From positions 1-56,293 of the forward strand of contig JAJPKM010000049.1 in NCBI GenBank assembly GCA_021323735.1: a stretch of 56,293 nucleotides of DNA, written 5' to 3'. A program made the position numbers and the translations under genes. This document shows positions 16,400 through 25,974 of the stretch, one piece after another (position 1 is the first letter of the stretch; each line of letters begins with the position of its first letter). A model generated the notes under the pieces. It was not told the origin of the DNA. It ran no database searches and saw only the letters and a program-made list of their open reading frames with translations. The DNA is from Gammaproteobacteria bacterium. GTDB taxonomy: Bacteria; Pseudomonadota; Gammaproteobacteria; Steroidobacterales; Steroidobacteraceae.

Positions 16400-18991
16400 T
16401 TGTCATCGCTGAAAATCATGGCCCCGTTCGGCGGCTGGTGCGCGCCTCTGGAGGAGGTGCCGGATCCCGTGTTTGCGGGCCGCATGCTGGGCGATGGGCT
16501 TGCAATCGATCCGACCGGCGGCGTCGTTTGCGCCCCCTGCGACGGGGACATCATGACATTGCCCGCGAGCGGCCATGCCGTTTCCATCCGCAGCCCGCAA
16601 GGCGTCGACGTCCTGATCCACATCGGCATCGATACGGTGCAATTGGCCGGCCGCGGATTCGAGGCGCGCGTCAAACCGGGCGAGCGCGTCAAGGCAGGCG
16701 ATGAACTCATCCGCTTCGATATGGACACCGTGGCACGCGGCGCCAGGAGCCTGATGACGGCCATCGTGGTCACCTCCGAGGGTGCTACTCTGCAGGCCCG
16801 CCGCGCCGCCGGGCCGGTCGTCGCCGGCGAGCTGCTGTTCGACGTGGAGGTGGACAACGCCGCGCAGGCGCCGCCACTGACTAAACCCAGCGTCGTGGCT
16901 GCGCCGGGCGAATCTCGACGCAGCATCGTAGTCACCTTGCGACAGGGATTGCATGCGCGCCCGGCGGCCTTGCTCGCGCGCAGCGCCAAAGGCTGTCGTG
17001 CGCAGATTTCTCTGGCCGCCCATGGGCGCACCGCCGATGCTCGCAGCGTGGTGTCCATCATGGCCCTGGGCGTGCGGCACGGCGATGAGCTGATCGTCCG
17101 CGCGATGGGGGATGAAGCGGTACAAGCCGTGGCTGCGATCATGCAGGCGCTTGAAGAAGCGCTGCATATTGAGGCCGCGCACGAACTCTCTCCCAAGGCC
17201 GCACACGAATCGGCTCCCGCATATACCGCCGATGCAGCCACGCCGCAGTCGGGCACCGCCGATCGGGCACGGCGCACGCAGGATCGGGCGCTGCGCCCCG
17301 GGGAACTGGCCGGCGTATGCGCCGTGCCGGGAATAGCGCTTGGCCGTGCGGTTCGAATCGAGCGCCGCGAAATCGAAGTCAGCGAGCAGGGCGCGGGCAG
17401 CGCCCATGAAGTGGCCGAGCTTGATCGAGCACGGGCGAATGTACGGCTCCGATTAGAGCGGGTCCGCAGCGCCGGTGGTGCCTCCCGCCAGGAGATCATC
17501 GCGGCACATCTGGAGTTCCTCGATGACCCAGCGCTGAACCAAGCTGCGCACCAGAGCATCGCGGCCGGCAAGAGCGCGGCCTACGCCTGGCGCAGCGCCG
17601 TGCGAGGTTTCATCGCGGCGCTCGAATCGCTGGGTGATTCACGTTTGCGGGAGCGTGCGGACGATCTTTTGGATGTCGAGGCCCATATATTGCTGGCACT
17701 GGCCGGCGAGGCGCGGCCCATGCACCTGCCGCTGCCCGAGCAGGCCGTTCTGGTGGCCCATGACTTGCTGCCTTCCGAGCTGACTGCGCTCGACGCGCGC
17801 CGGTTGGTCGCCATCGCCTTGAGCGGCGGTGGCGCTACTTCGCATGTCGCCATCCTTGCGGCCGCCATGGAAATCCCGATGCTGATCGGGGTCGGTCCGG
17901 CTCTTCGCGAGGTGGCTGCGGGGCAAACGATCGTTGTCGATGCCGATCAAGGCAGAGTCTTGAGCGCACCCACGGCAGAAGAATTGGCCAAGGCCAAGTC
18001 TACGGTCGATAAGCGCCTGGCGCGCCGCGCCGCGCTGCGTGCGGCGGCGGCGCAGGAATGCCGTTCGCTCGACGGCACGCGCGTCGAGATCTTCGCCAAC
18101 TTAGGTCATGTTGCCGACGCCGTGGCCGCGGTCGCAGGCGGTGCCGAGGGCTGCGGGCTGTTGCGCACGGAGTTCCTGTTTCTCGACCGAGAAACAGCGC
18201 CGACCGAGGACGAACAACTGCAGGCGTACCAGAGCATTGCCGGTGCGCTCGGCGGACGCCCGCTGATATTGCGCATGATGGACGTGGGCGGTGACAAGCC
18301 TCTGCGCTACTTGCCGTTGCCGGAGGAGGCGAATCCGGCACTGGGATTGCGCGGCGTGCGCACGGCGCTGCTGCATCCGGCCGTGATGCGCACGCAACTG
18401 CGCGCGGCGCTGCGCGTGCAGCCGTTCGGCGTGGTGCGCTTGCTCATTCCCATGGTGACCGATCTGTGGGAGGTACTGGCGGTGCGCGCCGTGATCGATG
18501 AACTGGCGGAGGAACTGAATTTACCGGGGCGCGTCGCGCTGGGCGCCATGATCGAAACGCCGGCGGCCGCTCTGACGGCCGCCGCGCTCATTCACGCGGC
18601 CGATTTTCTGTCCGTCGGCAGCAATGACCTGACCCAGTACACATTGGCCATGGATCGGGGTCATGCCGAACTCGCGCGGCGTACCGACGCCTTGCACCCG
18701 GCCGTGTTGCAGATGATCGCCTCGGCAGGACGTTCCGGCGAGGCAGCCGGCAAGCTGGTGGCAGTCTGCGGCGGCGTGGCCGCCGATCATACCGCCGTAC
18801 CGATTCTGCTCGGTCTCGGCATTCGGGAGCTGTCGGTCGTGCCGGCCGCTATCCCTGAGCTCAAGGGCCGGATCGCGCGGCTGCGCATCGAGGACTGTCG
18901 TGCGCTGGCGGCGCGCTGCCTCAGCTTGGGTTCAGCGAATGAGGTACGCAGCCTGGTGGAACAGATGGACGGGGAGGGAGGCAAATCGTGA
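16400..18991 (+). CDS. nagF: PTS fusion EIIA-HPr-EI for GlcNAc
   Basis: The 863-aa protein fuses three phosphocarriers, so phosphate passes from PEP to the GlcNAc permease without separate ptsHI. Domains: Crr-type EIIA (~5-150, active His74 in LIHIGID), HPr (~170-260, His185 in GLHARPAA) and Enzyme I (~300-860, His482 in GGATSHVAI, PEP-binding GLLRTEFLFLDR and DVGGDKPLRYLP). I place the start at TTG 16400, 11 bases after the hexosaminidase stop with GGAG 9 bases upstream. ATG 16418 (MAPFGGW) is possible, but any start further upstream would run into the GH20 gene. It overlaps the EIIC/EIIB gene by GTGA. Confidence 0.93.
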   Translation: MSSLKIMAPFGGWCAPLEEVPDPVFAGRMLGDGLAIDPTGGVVCAPCDGDIMTLPASGHAVSIRSPQGVDVLIHIGIDTVQLAGRGFEARVKPGERVKAGDELIRFDMDTVARGARSLMTAIVVTSEGATLQARRAAGPVVAGELLFDVEVDNAAQAPPLTKPSVVAAPGESRRSIVVTLRQGLHARPAALLARSAKGCRAQISLAAHGRTADARSVVSIMALGVRHGDELIVRAMGDEAVQAVAAIMQALEEALHIEAAHELSPKAAHESAPAYTADAATPQSGTADRARRTQDRALRPGELAGVCAVPGIALGRAVRIERREIEVSEQGAGSAHEVAELDRARANVRLRLERVRSAGGASRQEIIAAHLEFLDDPALNQAAHQSIAAGKSAAYAWRSAVRGFIAALESLGDSRLRERADDLLDVEAHILLALAGEARPMHLPLPEQAVLVAHDLLPSELTALDARRLVAIALSGGGATSHVAILAAAMEIPMLIGVGPALREVAAGQTIVVDADQGRVLSAPTAEELAKAKSTVDKRLARRAALRAAAAQECRSLDGTRVEIFANLGHVADAVAAVAGGAEGCGLLRTEFLFLDRETAPTEDEQLQAYQSIAGALGGRPLILRMMDVGGDKPLRYLPLPEEANPALGLRGVRTALLHPAVMRTQLRAALRVQPFGVVRLLIPMVTDLWEVLAVRAVIDELAEELNLPGRVALGAMIETPAAALTAAALIHAADFLSVGSNDLTQYTLAMDRGHAELARRTDALHPAVLQMIASAGRSGEAAGKLVAVCGGVAADHTAVPILLGLGIRELSVVPAAIPELKGRIARLRIEDCRALAARCLSLGSANEVRSLVEQMDGEGGKS

Positions 18992-20721
18992 AAGTCCGCT
19001 TCTCAGGATTGCAGCAGTTGGGCCGCGCATTGATGCTGCCCATTGCGGTACTGCCCATTGCCGGTCTGCTGCTGCGCTTGGGGCAGCCGGATCTTTTGAA
19101 CTGGACGGCCATGGCCGCTGCGGGCAATGCGATTTTCTCCAACTTGGGTCTGCTGTTTGCCGTGGGCGTCGCGGTGGGACTGGCGCGCGAGAACCACGGT
19201 GCAGCCGGACTTGCCGCAGTGGTTGGATACTTGGTGACCACGCGGGCGGTGGAGAGCATGATGCACGTGCCGCCAGGCTCGCTGACCAAGCTCAGCATTC
19301 CGGTCGGATTGTTGTCCGGCATCGTTGCCGGGATCGCGTACAACCGCTACAGCAATATCACGCTGCCGAGTTATCTAAGCTTCTTCGGCGGGCGGCGCTT
19401 CGTGCCCATCGTGAGCGGTCTCGTGGGACTGGTATTGGCCGCGATCATAGGGCTCGCGTGGCCCTTCATCGAGCACGGCATGGATGCGGCCAGCCATGCC
19501 ATTTTGAACGCCGGACCGACGGGCCTTTTCGCCTACGGGGTTTTGAACCGCATCTTGATCGTCACCGGCCTGCATCACATCCTCAATAACTTCGCCTGGT
19601 TCATCCTGGGCGACTATCACGGAGCCACCGGCGATCTTAACCGCTTCTTCGCCGGCGATCCGAGCGCGGGCGCATTCATGTCGGGATTTTTCCCGGTCAT
19701 GATGTTCGGGCTGCCGGGTGCCTGTCTCGCCATGTATCACACGGCGCGTGCGGAGCGGCGCGCCGGCGTCGCCGGCTTGCTCTTGTCGTTGGCGCTAACC
19801 TCGTTTCTCACCGGGGTCACCGAACCGGTGGAGTTCACCTTCATGTTCCTGGCTCCCGTGCTGTATGCATTGCACGCCATTGCCACCGGGCTGGCCATGG
19901 TCATCATGGATGCCTTCGGCGTGCACCTGGGCTTCAGCTTTTCCGCCGGGCTCTTCGACTATGTGCTCAATTTCACCCATGCGCAGCGTCCGCTGCTGTT
20001 GATTCCGATCGGAGCGGCATACTTCGCGCTGTACTACACCGTGTTTCGGTTGTGCATCCTGCGCTTGAATCTGCTCACCCCCGGCCGGGAGCCTGATGAG
20101 GCGTCGCCACTCGCACCGCTGTCCGCGGGCGCACGCGGCCCATCCTTCGTTACCGCGCTCGGCGGGGCCGGTAACCTCACCGAGGTCGCAGCGTGCACGA
20201 CGCGACTGCGACTCGGCCTCACGGACAATCATGCCGTCGATGAGGTAGCCCTCAGGGCTTTGGGCTCCCGCGGATTGCTGCGCTCCGGGACAACGGGTTT
20301 GCAAGTGGTTCTAGGACCCATCGCCGATCAAGTGGCAGGCGAGATCCGCGATGCCATCCGTTCCGCTGCGGGTACTCATGCCGCGCCAGCCGATGCGCCT
20401 CGGCCCGATGCGCCGCGGCGGCTCGGGGCGCAGGTGCAGACCGTGGTGGGTCCTCAGGCCATAGCGAGTCCGGACCACGGCGCAGAGCCAGAGGCGCGCG
20501 CCATGCTCGCTGCCCTCGGCGGGAGCCAGAACGTCAGCGGCTTCGAGGTTCTCGCCGGCCGCTTGAGCATGCGCATCGCCGACCCCAAGGCGCTCGATGA
20601 GCGGGTGCTGATGAGCCTAGGTATTCGCGGTATCGCGCACCCCACCGTGGGCTCGATTCAACTGTTGGTCGCGGGAACTGCGGAGTCGTGGGCGCAGCCG
20701 CTGCGCCGGCTGCTGGCCTGA
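18988..20721 (+). CDS. nagE: PTS GlcNAc permease EIIC-EIIB with a second EIIB-like domain
   Basis: The 577-aa permease imports and phosphorylates GlcNAc to GlcNAc-6-P. The EIIC domain spans ~1-365 with about ten membrane segments and the sugar-binding motif GVTEPVEFTF (~276-285). The EIIB domain (~385-462) has the phosphorylated Cys403 in VAACTTRLR. A linker rich in Ala/Pro/Asp follows, then a second EIIB-like domain (~506-577) aligning with the first (ALGGSQN, RLSMRI, LGIRGI) but with Leu522 in place of the cysteine. The start is GTG, sharing four bases with the nagF stop. It is the last gene of the plus-strand nag run and converges on an ankyrin gene. Confidence 0.93.
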   Translation: MKVRFSGLQQLGRALMLPIAVLPIAGLLLRLGQPDLLNWTAMAAAGNAIFSNLGLLFAVGVAVGLARENHGAAGLAAVVGYLVTTRAVESMMHVPPGSLTKLSIPVGLLSGIVAGIAYNRYSNITLPSYLSFFGGRRFVPIVSGLVGLVLAAIIGLAWPFIEHGMDAASHAILNAGPTGLFAYGVLNRILIVTGLHHILNNFAWFILGDYHGATGDLNRFFAGDPSAGAFMSGFFPVMMFGLPGACLAMYHTARAERRAGVAGLLLSLALTSFLTGVTEPVEFTFMFLAPVLYALHAIATGLAMVIMDAFGVHLGFSFSAGLFDYVLNFTHAQRPLLLIPIGAAYFALYYTVFRLCILRLNLLTPGREPDEASPLAPLSAGARGPSFVTALGGAGNLTEVAACTTRLRLGLTDNHAVDEVALRALGSRGLLRSGTTGLQVVLGPIADQVAGEIRDAIRSAAGTHAAPADAPRPDAPRRLGAQVQTVVGPQAIASPDHGAEPEARAMLAALGGSQNVSGFEVLAGRLSMRIADPKALDERVLMSLGIRGIAHPTVGSIQLLVAGTAESWAQPLRRLLA

Positions 20722-20759
20722 GATTCGATGCGGGGCGCGGCGTCGGGACGCAGTTTCCG

Positions 20760-23123
20760 CTAATGCCCTTGCCGTACTGCGGACTCCTTGTCGACCGCAT
20801 CCAGTAAGGCGGCGAGGTCGGCCAGCGTGCGCTTCACTTCATGTCCCGCTTGGCCGATGTGCGCGTCGTCTACTGCAACGACCAGCGTCTGGCGTGCATC
20901 GGAACTCGGGATGATCGCGAGCGGCTCCAGAATGACGCCGTGCCCGATTGCAAAAAGAACCGTCGCGCGCCCTGAACGATTACCTATTTGCACTGGAAAT
21001 CCTCCTAGATCTCCTAGATCCGACGCTGCAGGCATCCCGGAAAGCGTCGATGCCAATGCCTGATCTAACGTCGCGCGGAATTGGCTGGGGGAAAGCGGTC
21101 CGTGCTCGCAGAGCATGATCGTATAGCGGGCATATTCCTCCCACGCGACGGTGCCATTGATGGCCGGCATAGGATCGAGCGTGAACATCAGGCGAAAGTC
21201 ATGCCGCTCACGGCACTCCGGCGCCGCGTCGGATTTGACCTGCTGATCCTCCTCGAAAATGAAGCGACTGCCGGCGAAGGGGGCTTCGCGCCGTGCGGCA
21301 AAAAATACTTGGAGAAAAAGCCGATCGATACGTGCGAGGCTCACTGGGCCCGTATGTGCAGGCGCAGATTCCCGTGCAAAGACCACGGCGTGCGGAGGAG
21401 GGCTGGGCTGGGCGCCGCGCGCCTTGAGGATGTTCTCAAGATCCTCGGCGTGCCGCAGACGCGCCATTTGAAGCGCACCAATGCCGTTGACCGAGCCTAA
21501 ATTGACGTCCGCGCGCCGCGCGAGCAACAAGTCCATGATCGGACGATCGCCTTTGCTAACCGCCATCAGGAGCCCGGTCTGGCCATCGGTCATTTGTGCG
21601 TTAACGTTTGCCTTATGATCAAGAAGGGTCGTGACGGTATCGAGGTCGCGGGCTTCGATCGCAAAGTGCAACGCGGTCGCGCCGGCCCACACGTCTCCGG
21701 TCGAGGGTCGTCCATCCGACAGCAACATCGGGGCTTTTGTAGCATCGACGTCGGCGCCGCCGGACAATAAGGCTTCAACCGTTGCGCGATTGCCACATCG
21801 GCTCGCGGCCTGCAACGGCGTGAGCCCCGTGCTCGAGTGCTCGGTGACCAGAGCTCCATGGACCAACAGCAGGGAGACGATAGCTCCCGAATCATCGACC
21901 CTTCCCGGTAGCGGCTTTGGTCCCGGACAAGCCGCGAGAAAAATCATTGGGTCATACTGTATATTCGGCCGCGATCCGTTGCGCTCGTTGAAGTCGGCGC
22001 CGGCTTGAACGAGGGGCTGCACGAGGTCGAGTCGGGACGTCGCGATGGCCTGAGCGAGAATCGAGCGAACATTGGGTACGCGCGCGTTCAAGTCGACTCG
22101 GTGCGCGATGTTTTGACGCACCATGTCGGCATTCCCGGCTGCGATCCAGTAACTCAAGTTTTCGGGCGAGAATTCGCGGTAGCGGCGCGCCAGTTCAATC
22201 TGTTGTACCGATGCCTTCTGCAGCGATTCCCTGAGCTGGGGCGACAGGTCTTTTGCGAGAAGTTCACGGACCAGCGGCTCATAATCGCCGCGCAGCTCTG
22301 GGGGCTCGCGCGCCGGACTCAGGGCGGCGACCAGGGCGGAGATCTCATCGTCGATCTCGCGGCTCTGGGGCTGAGACGCCAGCCATCGCGCCCTTTTTAG
22401 CAGCGCATCATTGCCGGCCTTGATCTGGAAGCTCGCCACGGCTTCCATGATCCGATTGTCGTAATAGGCGCTCGTCACGGCCATGCGCAAATACGAATCC
22501 CGCAGACGGTCGAATCCTTTGAGGTAGTGACGCCGTTGAATGAGCCCCGCCAAGGAACCTGCCCACCATGCCTGATCGATGAGCGGCAACAAGGCCGCAT
22601 CGGCTTCTTCGATGTCCGGCAGATCAGGCACCAAAAAACTCGTGTCGACCCAAAAATATCCCTTGGGCTTCCTTCCCGCGCGTAAGTCGATCAACGCGCG
22701 CTTGGCCCCGTCGTAAAACAGCTGGAATAGCTCCGGAGATTGATAATGGCCCAGCAACCTCAAGAATTGGGTGCGCGTCGACGAGCTGGTATCGTCGGCA
22801 TCGAAGCTCGGGTCTTTAACTGCGGCGAGCGCCATGGCATCGAGCGTCGATTGCGCGACCTTTGGCGGAACGCCGCGCAAGTACTCGTTGACGTACCAGT
22901 TCATGGCGATTTCGTCCCGCAACTGCAGCAGTACCGGGACAGCGTCTAAGTTCTTTTCGGTCCCGAGCTTGCGCGCCAGTACTCGGGCTGCATCCTGCTG
23001 GGCGGGGCCCTGTTTTCCTGCACGCAGCGTCGCGAGTTCCGCCTCATCGAGCGCGCGGGCATGCGCCACATCAAAGCATATCGGCAGAATGATCGAGAGT
23101 AGAAAACCCGCGCAGCGACCCAT
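20760..23123 (-). CDS. Secreted ankyrin-repeat protein (large)
   Basis: From ATG 23123 (787 aa) the protein starts with a clear signal peptide (MGRCAGFLLSIILPICFDVAHA). An in-frame start 9 codons earlier would bury it. The N-terminal ~300 residues are helical and without a recognised domain. Ankyrin repeats run from about 330 to 590, for example DLVQPLVQAGADFNE, TPLQAASRCGNRATVEALLSGGADVD, TALHFAIEARDLDTVTTLLDHKANVN and GDRPIMDLLLARRADVN. The C-terminal ~200 residues are a separate, unrecognised region. It is divergent from another secreted ankyrin gene. The role is probably a protein-binding envelope factor. Confidence 0.8.
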   Translation of the reverse strand: MGRCAGFLLSIILPICFDVAHARALDEAELATLRAGKQGPAQQDAARVLARKLGTEKNLDAVPVLLQLRDEIAMNWYVNEYLRGVPPKVAQSTLDAMALAAVKDPSFDADDTSSSTRTQFLRLLGHYQSPELFQLFYDGAKRALIDLRAGRKPKGYFWVDTSFLVPDLPDIEEADAALLPLIDQAWWAGSLAGLIQRRHYLKGFDRLRDSYLRMAVTSAYYDNRIMEAVASFQIKAGNDALLKRARWLASQPQSREIDDEISALVAALSPAREPPELRGDYEPLVRELLAKDLSPQLRESLQKASVQQIELARRYREFSPENLSYWIAAGNADMVRQNIAHRVDLNARVPNVRSILAQAIATSRLDLVQPLVQAGADFNERNGSRPNIQYDPMIFLAACPGPKPLPGRVDDSGAIVSLLLVHGALVTEHSSTGLTPLQAASRCGNRATVEALLSGGADVDATKAPMLLSDGRPSTGDVWAGATALHFAIEARDLDTVTTLLDHKANVNAQMTDGQTGLLMAVSKGDRPIMDLLLARRADVNLGSVNGIGALQMARLRHAEDLENILKARGAQPSPPPHAVVFARESAPAHTGPVSLARIDRLFLQVFFAARREAPFAGSRFIFEEDQQVKSDAAPECRERHDFRLMFTLDPMPAINGTVAWEEYARYTIMLCEHGPLSPSQFRATLDQALASTLSGMPAASDLGDLGGFPVQIGNRSGRATVLFAIGHGVILEPLAIIPSSDARQTLVVAVDDAHIGQAGHEVKRTLADLAALLDAVDKESAVRQGH

Positions 23124-23447
23124 GGTGGCGAACGATCCTTGTCGGTGCAAAGTGGATGGGGTCCCCCATGTTGCCTTTCGGGAGCAAAACTAGCGATTCA
23201 ATTGCCGTTAGAATGTGATCAAGTGCGCGTTCCGGCGTGTTTGCATGGCTGTGTAGGTTATTTCACTTGGGCGCCCCAAAGGGATAGCACGCGCAGATCA
23301 TTAAACACCCTTTCATATGTCACACCGTTGCTTGCAACCGGGTCGTTTGTGAGCCGATTCCGGACTAGAGGGGTCAAATATCCAATAATTGGCCGGGAAG
23401 TATCCATTGAACTATGTGATCTGGATGTGCCCTGAAGGTAGCCAACG
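23124..23447. other. Divergent promoter region between two ankyrin genes
   Basis: The 324 bp hold the promoters of both genes. The half from 23270 to 23440 is AT-richer than its surroundings. I see no RNA gene, no palindrome longer than chance and no additional reading frame worth calling. Confidence 0.4.
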
Positions 23448-24581
23448 ATGCGTTTATTCAGCAGCTCAATTGTAACGGCGGGGGCCTTGGCGGCGCTGAT
23501 ATTTGCCGGACGGGCTCAGGCCATCAGGACCGAGGACCTCGCTTTGCGCAGAGCCGCGCAAGCGGGCGATGTGCCGGAAATTCAGCACCAGCTGCAACTC
23601 GGAGCGGACCCCGATCAGGCGAATGCCCTGTTGGCCGCGGTGGACGCCAATCAATTGACCGCGGTCAAATATCTGCTGGCGCATGGCGCTCATCCCAACG
23701 CGTGGGCGACGTCCCCGACAGGGGCCGCCAGCATTCCGGTCTTCGTCGCGGCGAGGCAAGGCAACCGCGAAATGTTGGGGTACTTAAAGGCGCACGGCGC
23801 CGACTTGAACGCCGAATGGTCTCTCGACGGCCATTACTCTTCGACCCCTTTGGGACTGGCAATCCTTTGCGGCAATCTAATTGGCGCACAACTGCTGATT
23901 GAATACGGTGCGGACGTCAATTATCAACCCAAGCATGGAGATTCGCCGTTGCGCCAGTCTCTATCCGTCTCGCAAAACGGTATGGAACTGAGCGAGCTAC
24001 TGCTTCGTCACGGCGCGGATCCGGACGTCAAGAATGCGGCGGGCGTCTCGGTACGCGATGCGGCTCGTCAGACGCCGATGCTCTGGTCGCTCATTAATCA
24101 AGTTAAACCGCTACCGTCCGATGGCGTGCTGGAACCGGAAGACCCGGTTATTGTGGCGCAGACATTGCATTTCAAGGCCATCTGCGATGTGGGGTTGCCG
24201 AATTTTAGCCAAAACATGGCTGCCGACTATTCGCGTTGGCGGGCATCACAAGCAAAGGTCATTGCGCAGCTCGAGAATTCACCGGATTTTAAAGAACAGC
24301 AGATGGAGGCCAAACAGAATTTTCTAGAAAGCCGGGCAAATTCGAGCGGCGAAGAAGCAATTGAGCAAACCGCCATGCTGCATAGAGTCTGTGATCAGGC
24401 GCTGGCGAACGTATTTCGCACCGGCGTTCCAATGTATGGACCCACGGTGATCAAGCCCGCGTCCGCGGCCGTTACATATGCTCCCCCTCCGGCCACCACG
24501 AAACCTACGGTGATCATTCACAGAATGGCGCCGGCACCGATCAGCGGCGGGGCTGCGCCTACGCCCGCGCCCGCTCAATAA
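23448..24581 (+). CDS. Secreted ankyrin-repeat protein (small)
   Basis: The 377-aa protein has a signal peptide (to about RAQA, residue 25). Ankyrin repeats lie at ~30-215, seen as RRAAQAGDVPEIQHQLQLGADPD, NQLTAVKYLLAHGAHPN, GNREMLGYLKAHGADLN, GNLIGAQLLIEYGADVNYQ and ELSELLLRHGADPD. A non-repeat helical domain (~235-335) follows, with Cys in KAICDVGLP and HRVCDQAL, then a Pro/Ala-rich tail. AAGG lies 9 bases before the ATG. It is transcribed away from the larger ankyrin gene; the two proteins may act together. Function unknown. Confidence 0.8.
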   Translation: MRLFSSSIVTAGALAALIFAGRAQAIRTEDLALRRAAQAGDVPEIQHQLQLGADPDQANALLAAVDANQLTAVKYLLAHGAHPNAWATSPTGAASIPVFVAARQGNREMLGYLKAHGADLNAEWSLDGHYSSTPLGLAILCGNLIGAQLLIEYGADVNYQPKHGDSPLRQSLSVSQNGMELSELLLRHGADPDVKNAAGVSVRDAARQTPMLWSLINQVKPLPSDGVLEPEDPVIVAQTLHFKAICDVGLPNFSQNMAADYSRWRASQAKVIAQLENSPDFKEQQMEAKQNFLESRANSSGEEAIEQTAMLHRVCDQALANVFRTGVPMYGPTVIKPASAAVTYAPPPATTKPTVIIHRMAPAPISGGAAPTPAPAQ

Positions 24582-24724
24582 TTTCACGCAATTAGGTGAC
24601 CACCGATATCCACCGGTGCGCGAATTCCTGCTGATCGCCAAACTGAAGCGGGTAACGCCGAATTAGCAGGCCGCAATGCATGTGATTGCGCATGACAACC
24701 GTGCAGCACTAACGAGATAGTAAT

Positions 24725-24754
24725 CGGCCCGCCCCAAATGGCGGGTGCGGGCCG
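24725..24754. terminator. Hairpin after yceI, possible terminator
   Basis: CGGCCCGC (24725-24732) pairs perfectly with GCGGGCCG (24747-24754). An inner alternative CCCGCC/GGCGGG competes with it. It lies 12 bp beyond the minus-strand yceI stop, but no strong U-run follows on either strand. Confidence 0.4.
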
Positions 24755-24766
24755 ACCGGTTCGATC

Positions 24767-25339
24767 TTAGGCGGGGCTGCCTTCCGCTTGGATCTGCAGC
24801 TTCACTTCCTGGTTGAAGCCGTACTTGTCGCCGTAGTTCACGCCGAAATCGGCGCGATTGATGGTCGAGGAAGCTTCCACTCCGCAGACTTCCTTCTTGG
24901 TCAACGGGCTCAAGATGCACTTGAAGGAATCGATTTTAAGTGTCACCGGCTTGGTCACGCCGTGCATGGTCAACGTGCCCTGCGCTTCCGTAGGGGCCGA
25001 GCCGTTGAACTTGGTGAACTTGCCGGAGAATGTAGCCGTGGGGTACTTCGCCGCGTCGAAGATCTCGGCGGACTTGGCGTGCTCATCCAACTTCGGCATG
25101 CCGAAATTGATCGAACTGATATCGACGGTTACGTCGATGGAACCGGACTTTGCGTCCTTGTCATACACGACTTTGCCTGAGGTGGAGTTGAACTTACCGC
25201 GCCATACCGACAGCCCGCCAAAATGGTCGGCGGCAAAACTCGGATAGGTATGGGCCGGGTCGAGGACGTAGGTGACCGGCGCTGCGAAGGCGCTCGCGCC
25301 CGCCAGTGCGGCGATTGACGCCAAAACAATACGGTTCAT
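24767..25339 (-). CDS. YceI family periplasmic lipid-binding protein
   Basis: The 190-aa protein has a signal peptide ([18 protein letters not shown]) and the YceI lipocalin-like barrel: [12 protein letters not shown] at the mature N-terminus, a central [32 protein letters not shown]-like block and [10 protein letters not shown]. YceI proteins bind long-chain isoprenoids in the periplasm and some are stress-induced. Two cysteines ([14 protein letters not shown]) could form a disulfide. The start is ATG 25339 because AAGGAG lies 7 bases upstream; a longer frame exists but would hide the signal peptide. It diverges from the nitroreductase gene. Confidence 0.9.
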   Translation of the reverse strand: MNRIVLASIAALAGASAFAAPVTYVLDPAHTYPSFAADHFGGLSVWRGKFNSTSGKVVYDKDAKSGSIDVTVDISSINFGMPKLDEHAKSAEIFDAAKYPTATFSGKFTKFNGSAPTEAQGTLTMHGVTKPVTLKIDSFKCILSPLTKKEVCGVEASSTINRADFGVNYGDKYGFNQEVKLQIQAEGSPA

Positions 25340-25467
25340 TGAAGGCTCCTTGAGACGTACAGGTATAATTTCGGACTGCCACGGTCGGCATCTCGGGCGC
25401 AAATCATAGCCGAAAGCGATGATCCGCTCAGGCTTATTGCCTTATGTGCTTATTCAGGGGTCTTCTG

Positions 25468-25974
25468 ATGGATTTATTCGATGCCATTGCCTCGCGCTCA
25501 ACGGCCAAGCGGTTGGCCCAACCGGGGCCCACCGCGCAGGAGCTGGAGCGTCTGCTCGAGGCCGCCGCTCGAGCGCCGGATCACGGGCGCCTCAAACCCT
25601 GGCGTTTCCTGCAGGTTGACGGCGCCGCCCGCGAGTCCTTCGCCAACGCGGTGGCCGAGGCCCGGCGGGATCAAATCCCGGCATTTACCGATGAGCAGAT
25701 GGAACTCGAGCGCGAGAAGGTCCGGCGCTCACCGAGCATACTCATTGCCGCCTGCGCGGTGAGGAAGGACATCCCGAAGGTGCCGGAGATCGAACAAGTA
25801 ATCGCGGTGGGCGCGGCGGTCGAGAACCTGCTGCTGGCCGCGAACGCCCTGGGGTACGGTGTGATGTGGAAGACAGGACCCGCGGCGTACAGCGCCAAAG
25901 TCAAAGCAGCCGTCGGTCTGCATGCCGATGACCACATCGTGGCCATTTTGCACCTGGGTACCTCGGTCAAATAG
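25468..25974 (+). CDS. Nitroreductase-family protein (YdjA-like)
   Basis: The 168-aa product is a small FMN-dependent nitroreductase-fold protein. N-terminal FMN-binding R-S-T-A-K-R, then APDHGRLKPWRFL, and the late segment GAAVENLLLAANALGYGVMWKTG are the usual YdjA-type signatures. Such enzymes reduce nitro compounds or quinones with NAD(P)H; the physiological substrate is unknown. The ATG at 25468 is favoured over one 8 codons upstream because the family begins at MDLFDAI. Its 3' end overlaps the modC stop region by 8 bp, convergently. Confidence 0.88.
   Translation: MDLFDAIASRSTAKRLAQPGPTAQELERLLEAAARAPDHGRLKPWRFLQVDGAARESFANAVAEARRDQIPAFTDEQMELEREKVRRSPSILIAACAVRKDIPKVPEIEQVIAVGAAVENLLLAANALGYGVMWKTGPAAYSAKVKAAVGLHADDHIVAILHLGTSVK

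Noticed and set aside
16393-17571. Minus-strand frame opposite the PTS fusion gene
   Set aside because: It has the Ser/Ala/Arg composition of an antisense shadow, while the plus strand encodes EIIA, HPr and EI motifs.
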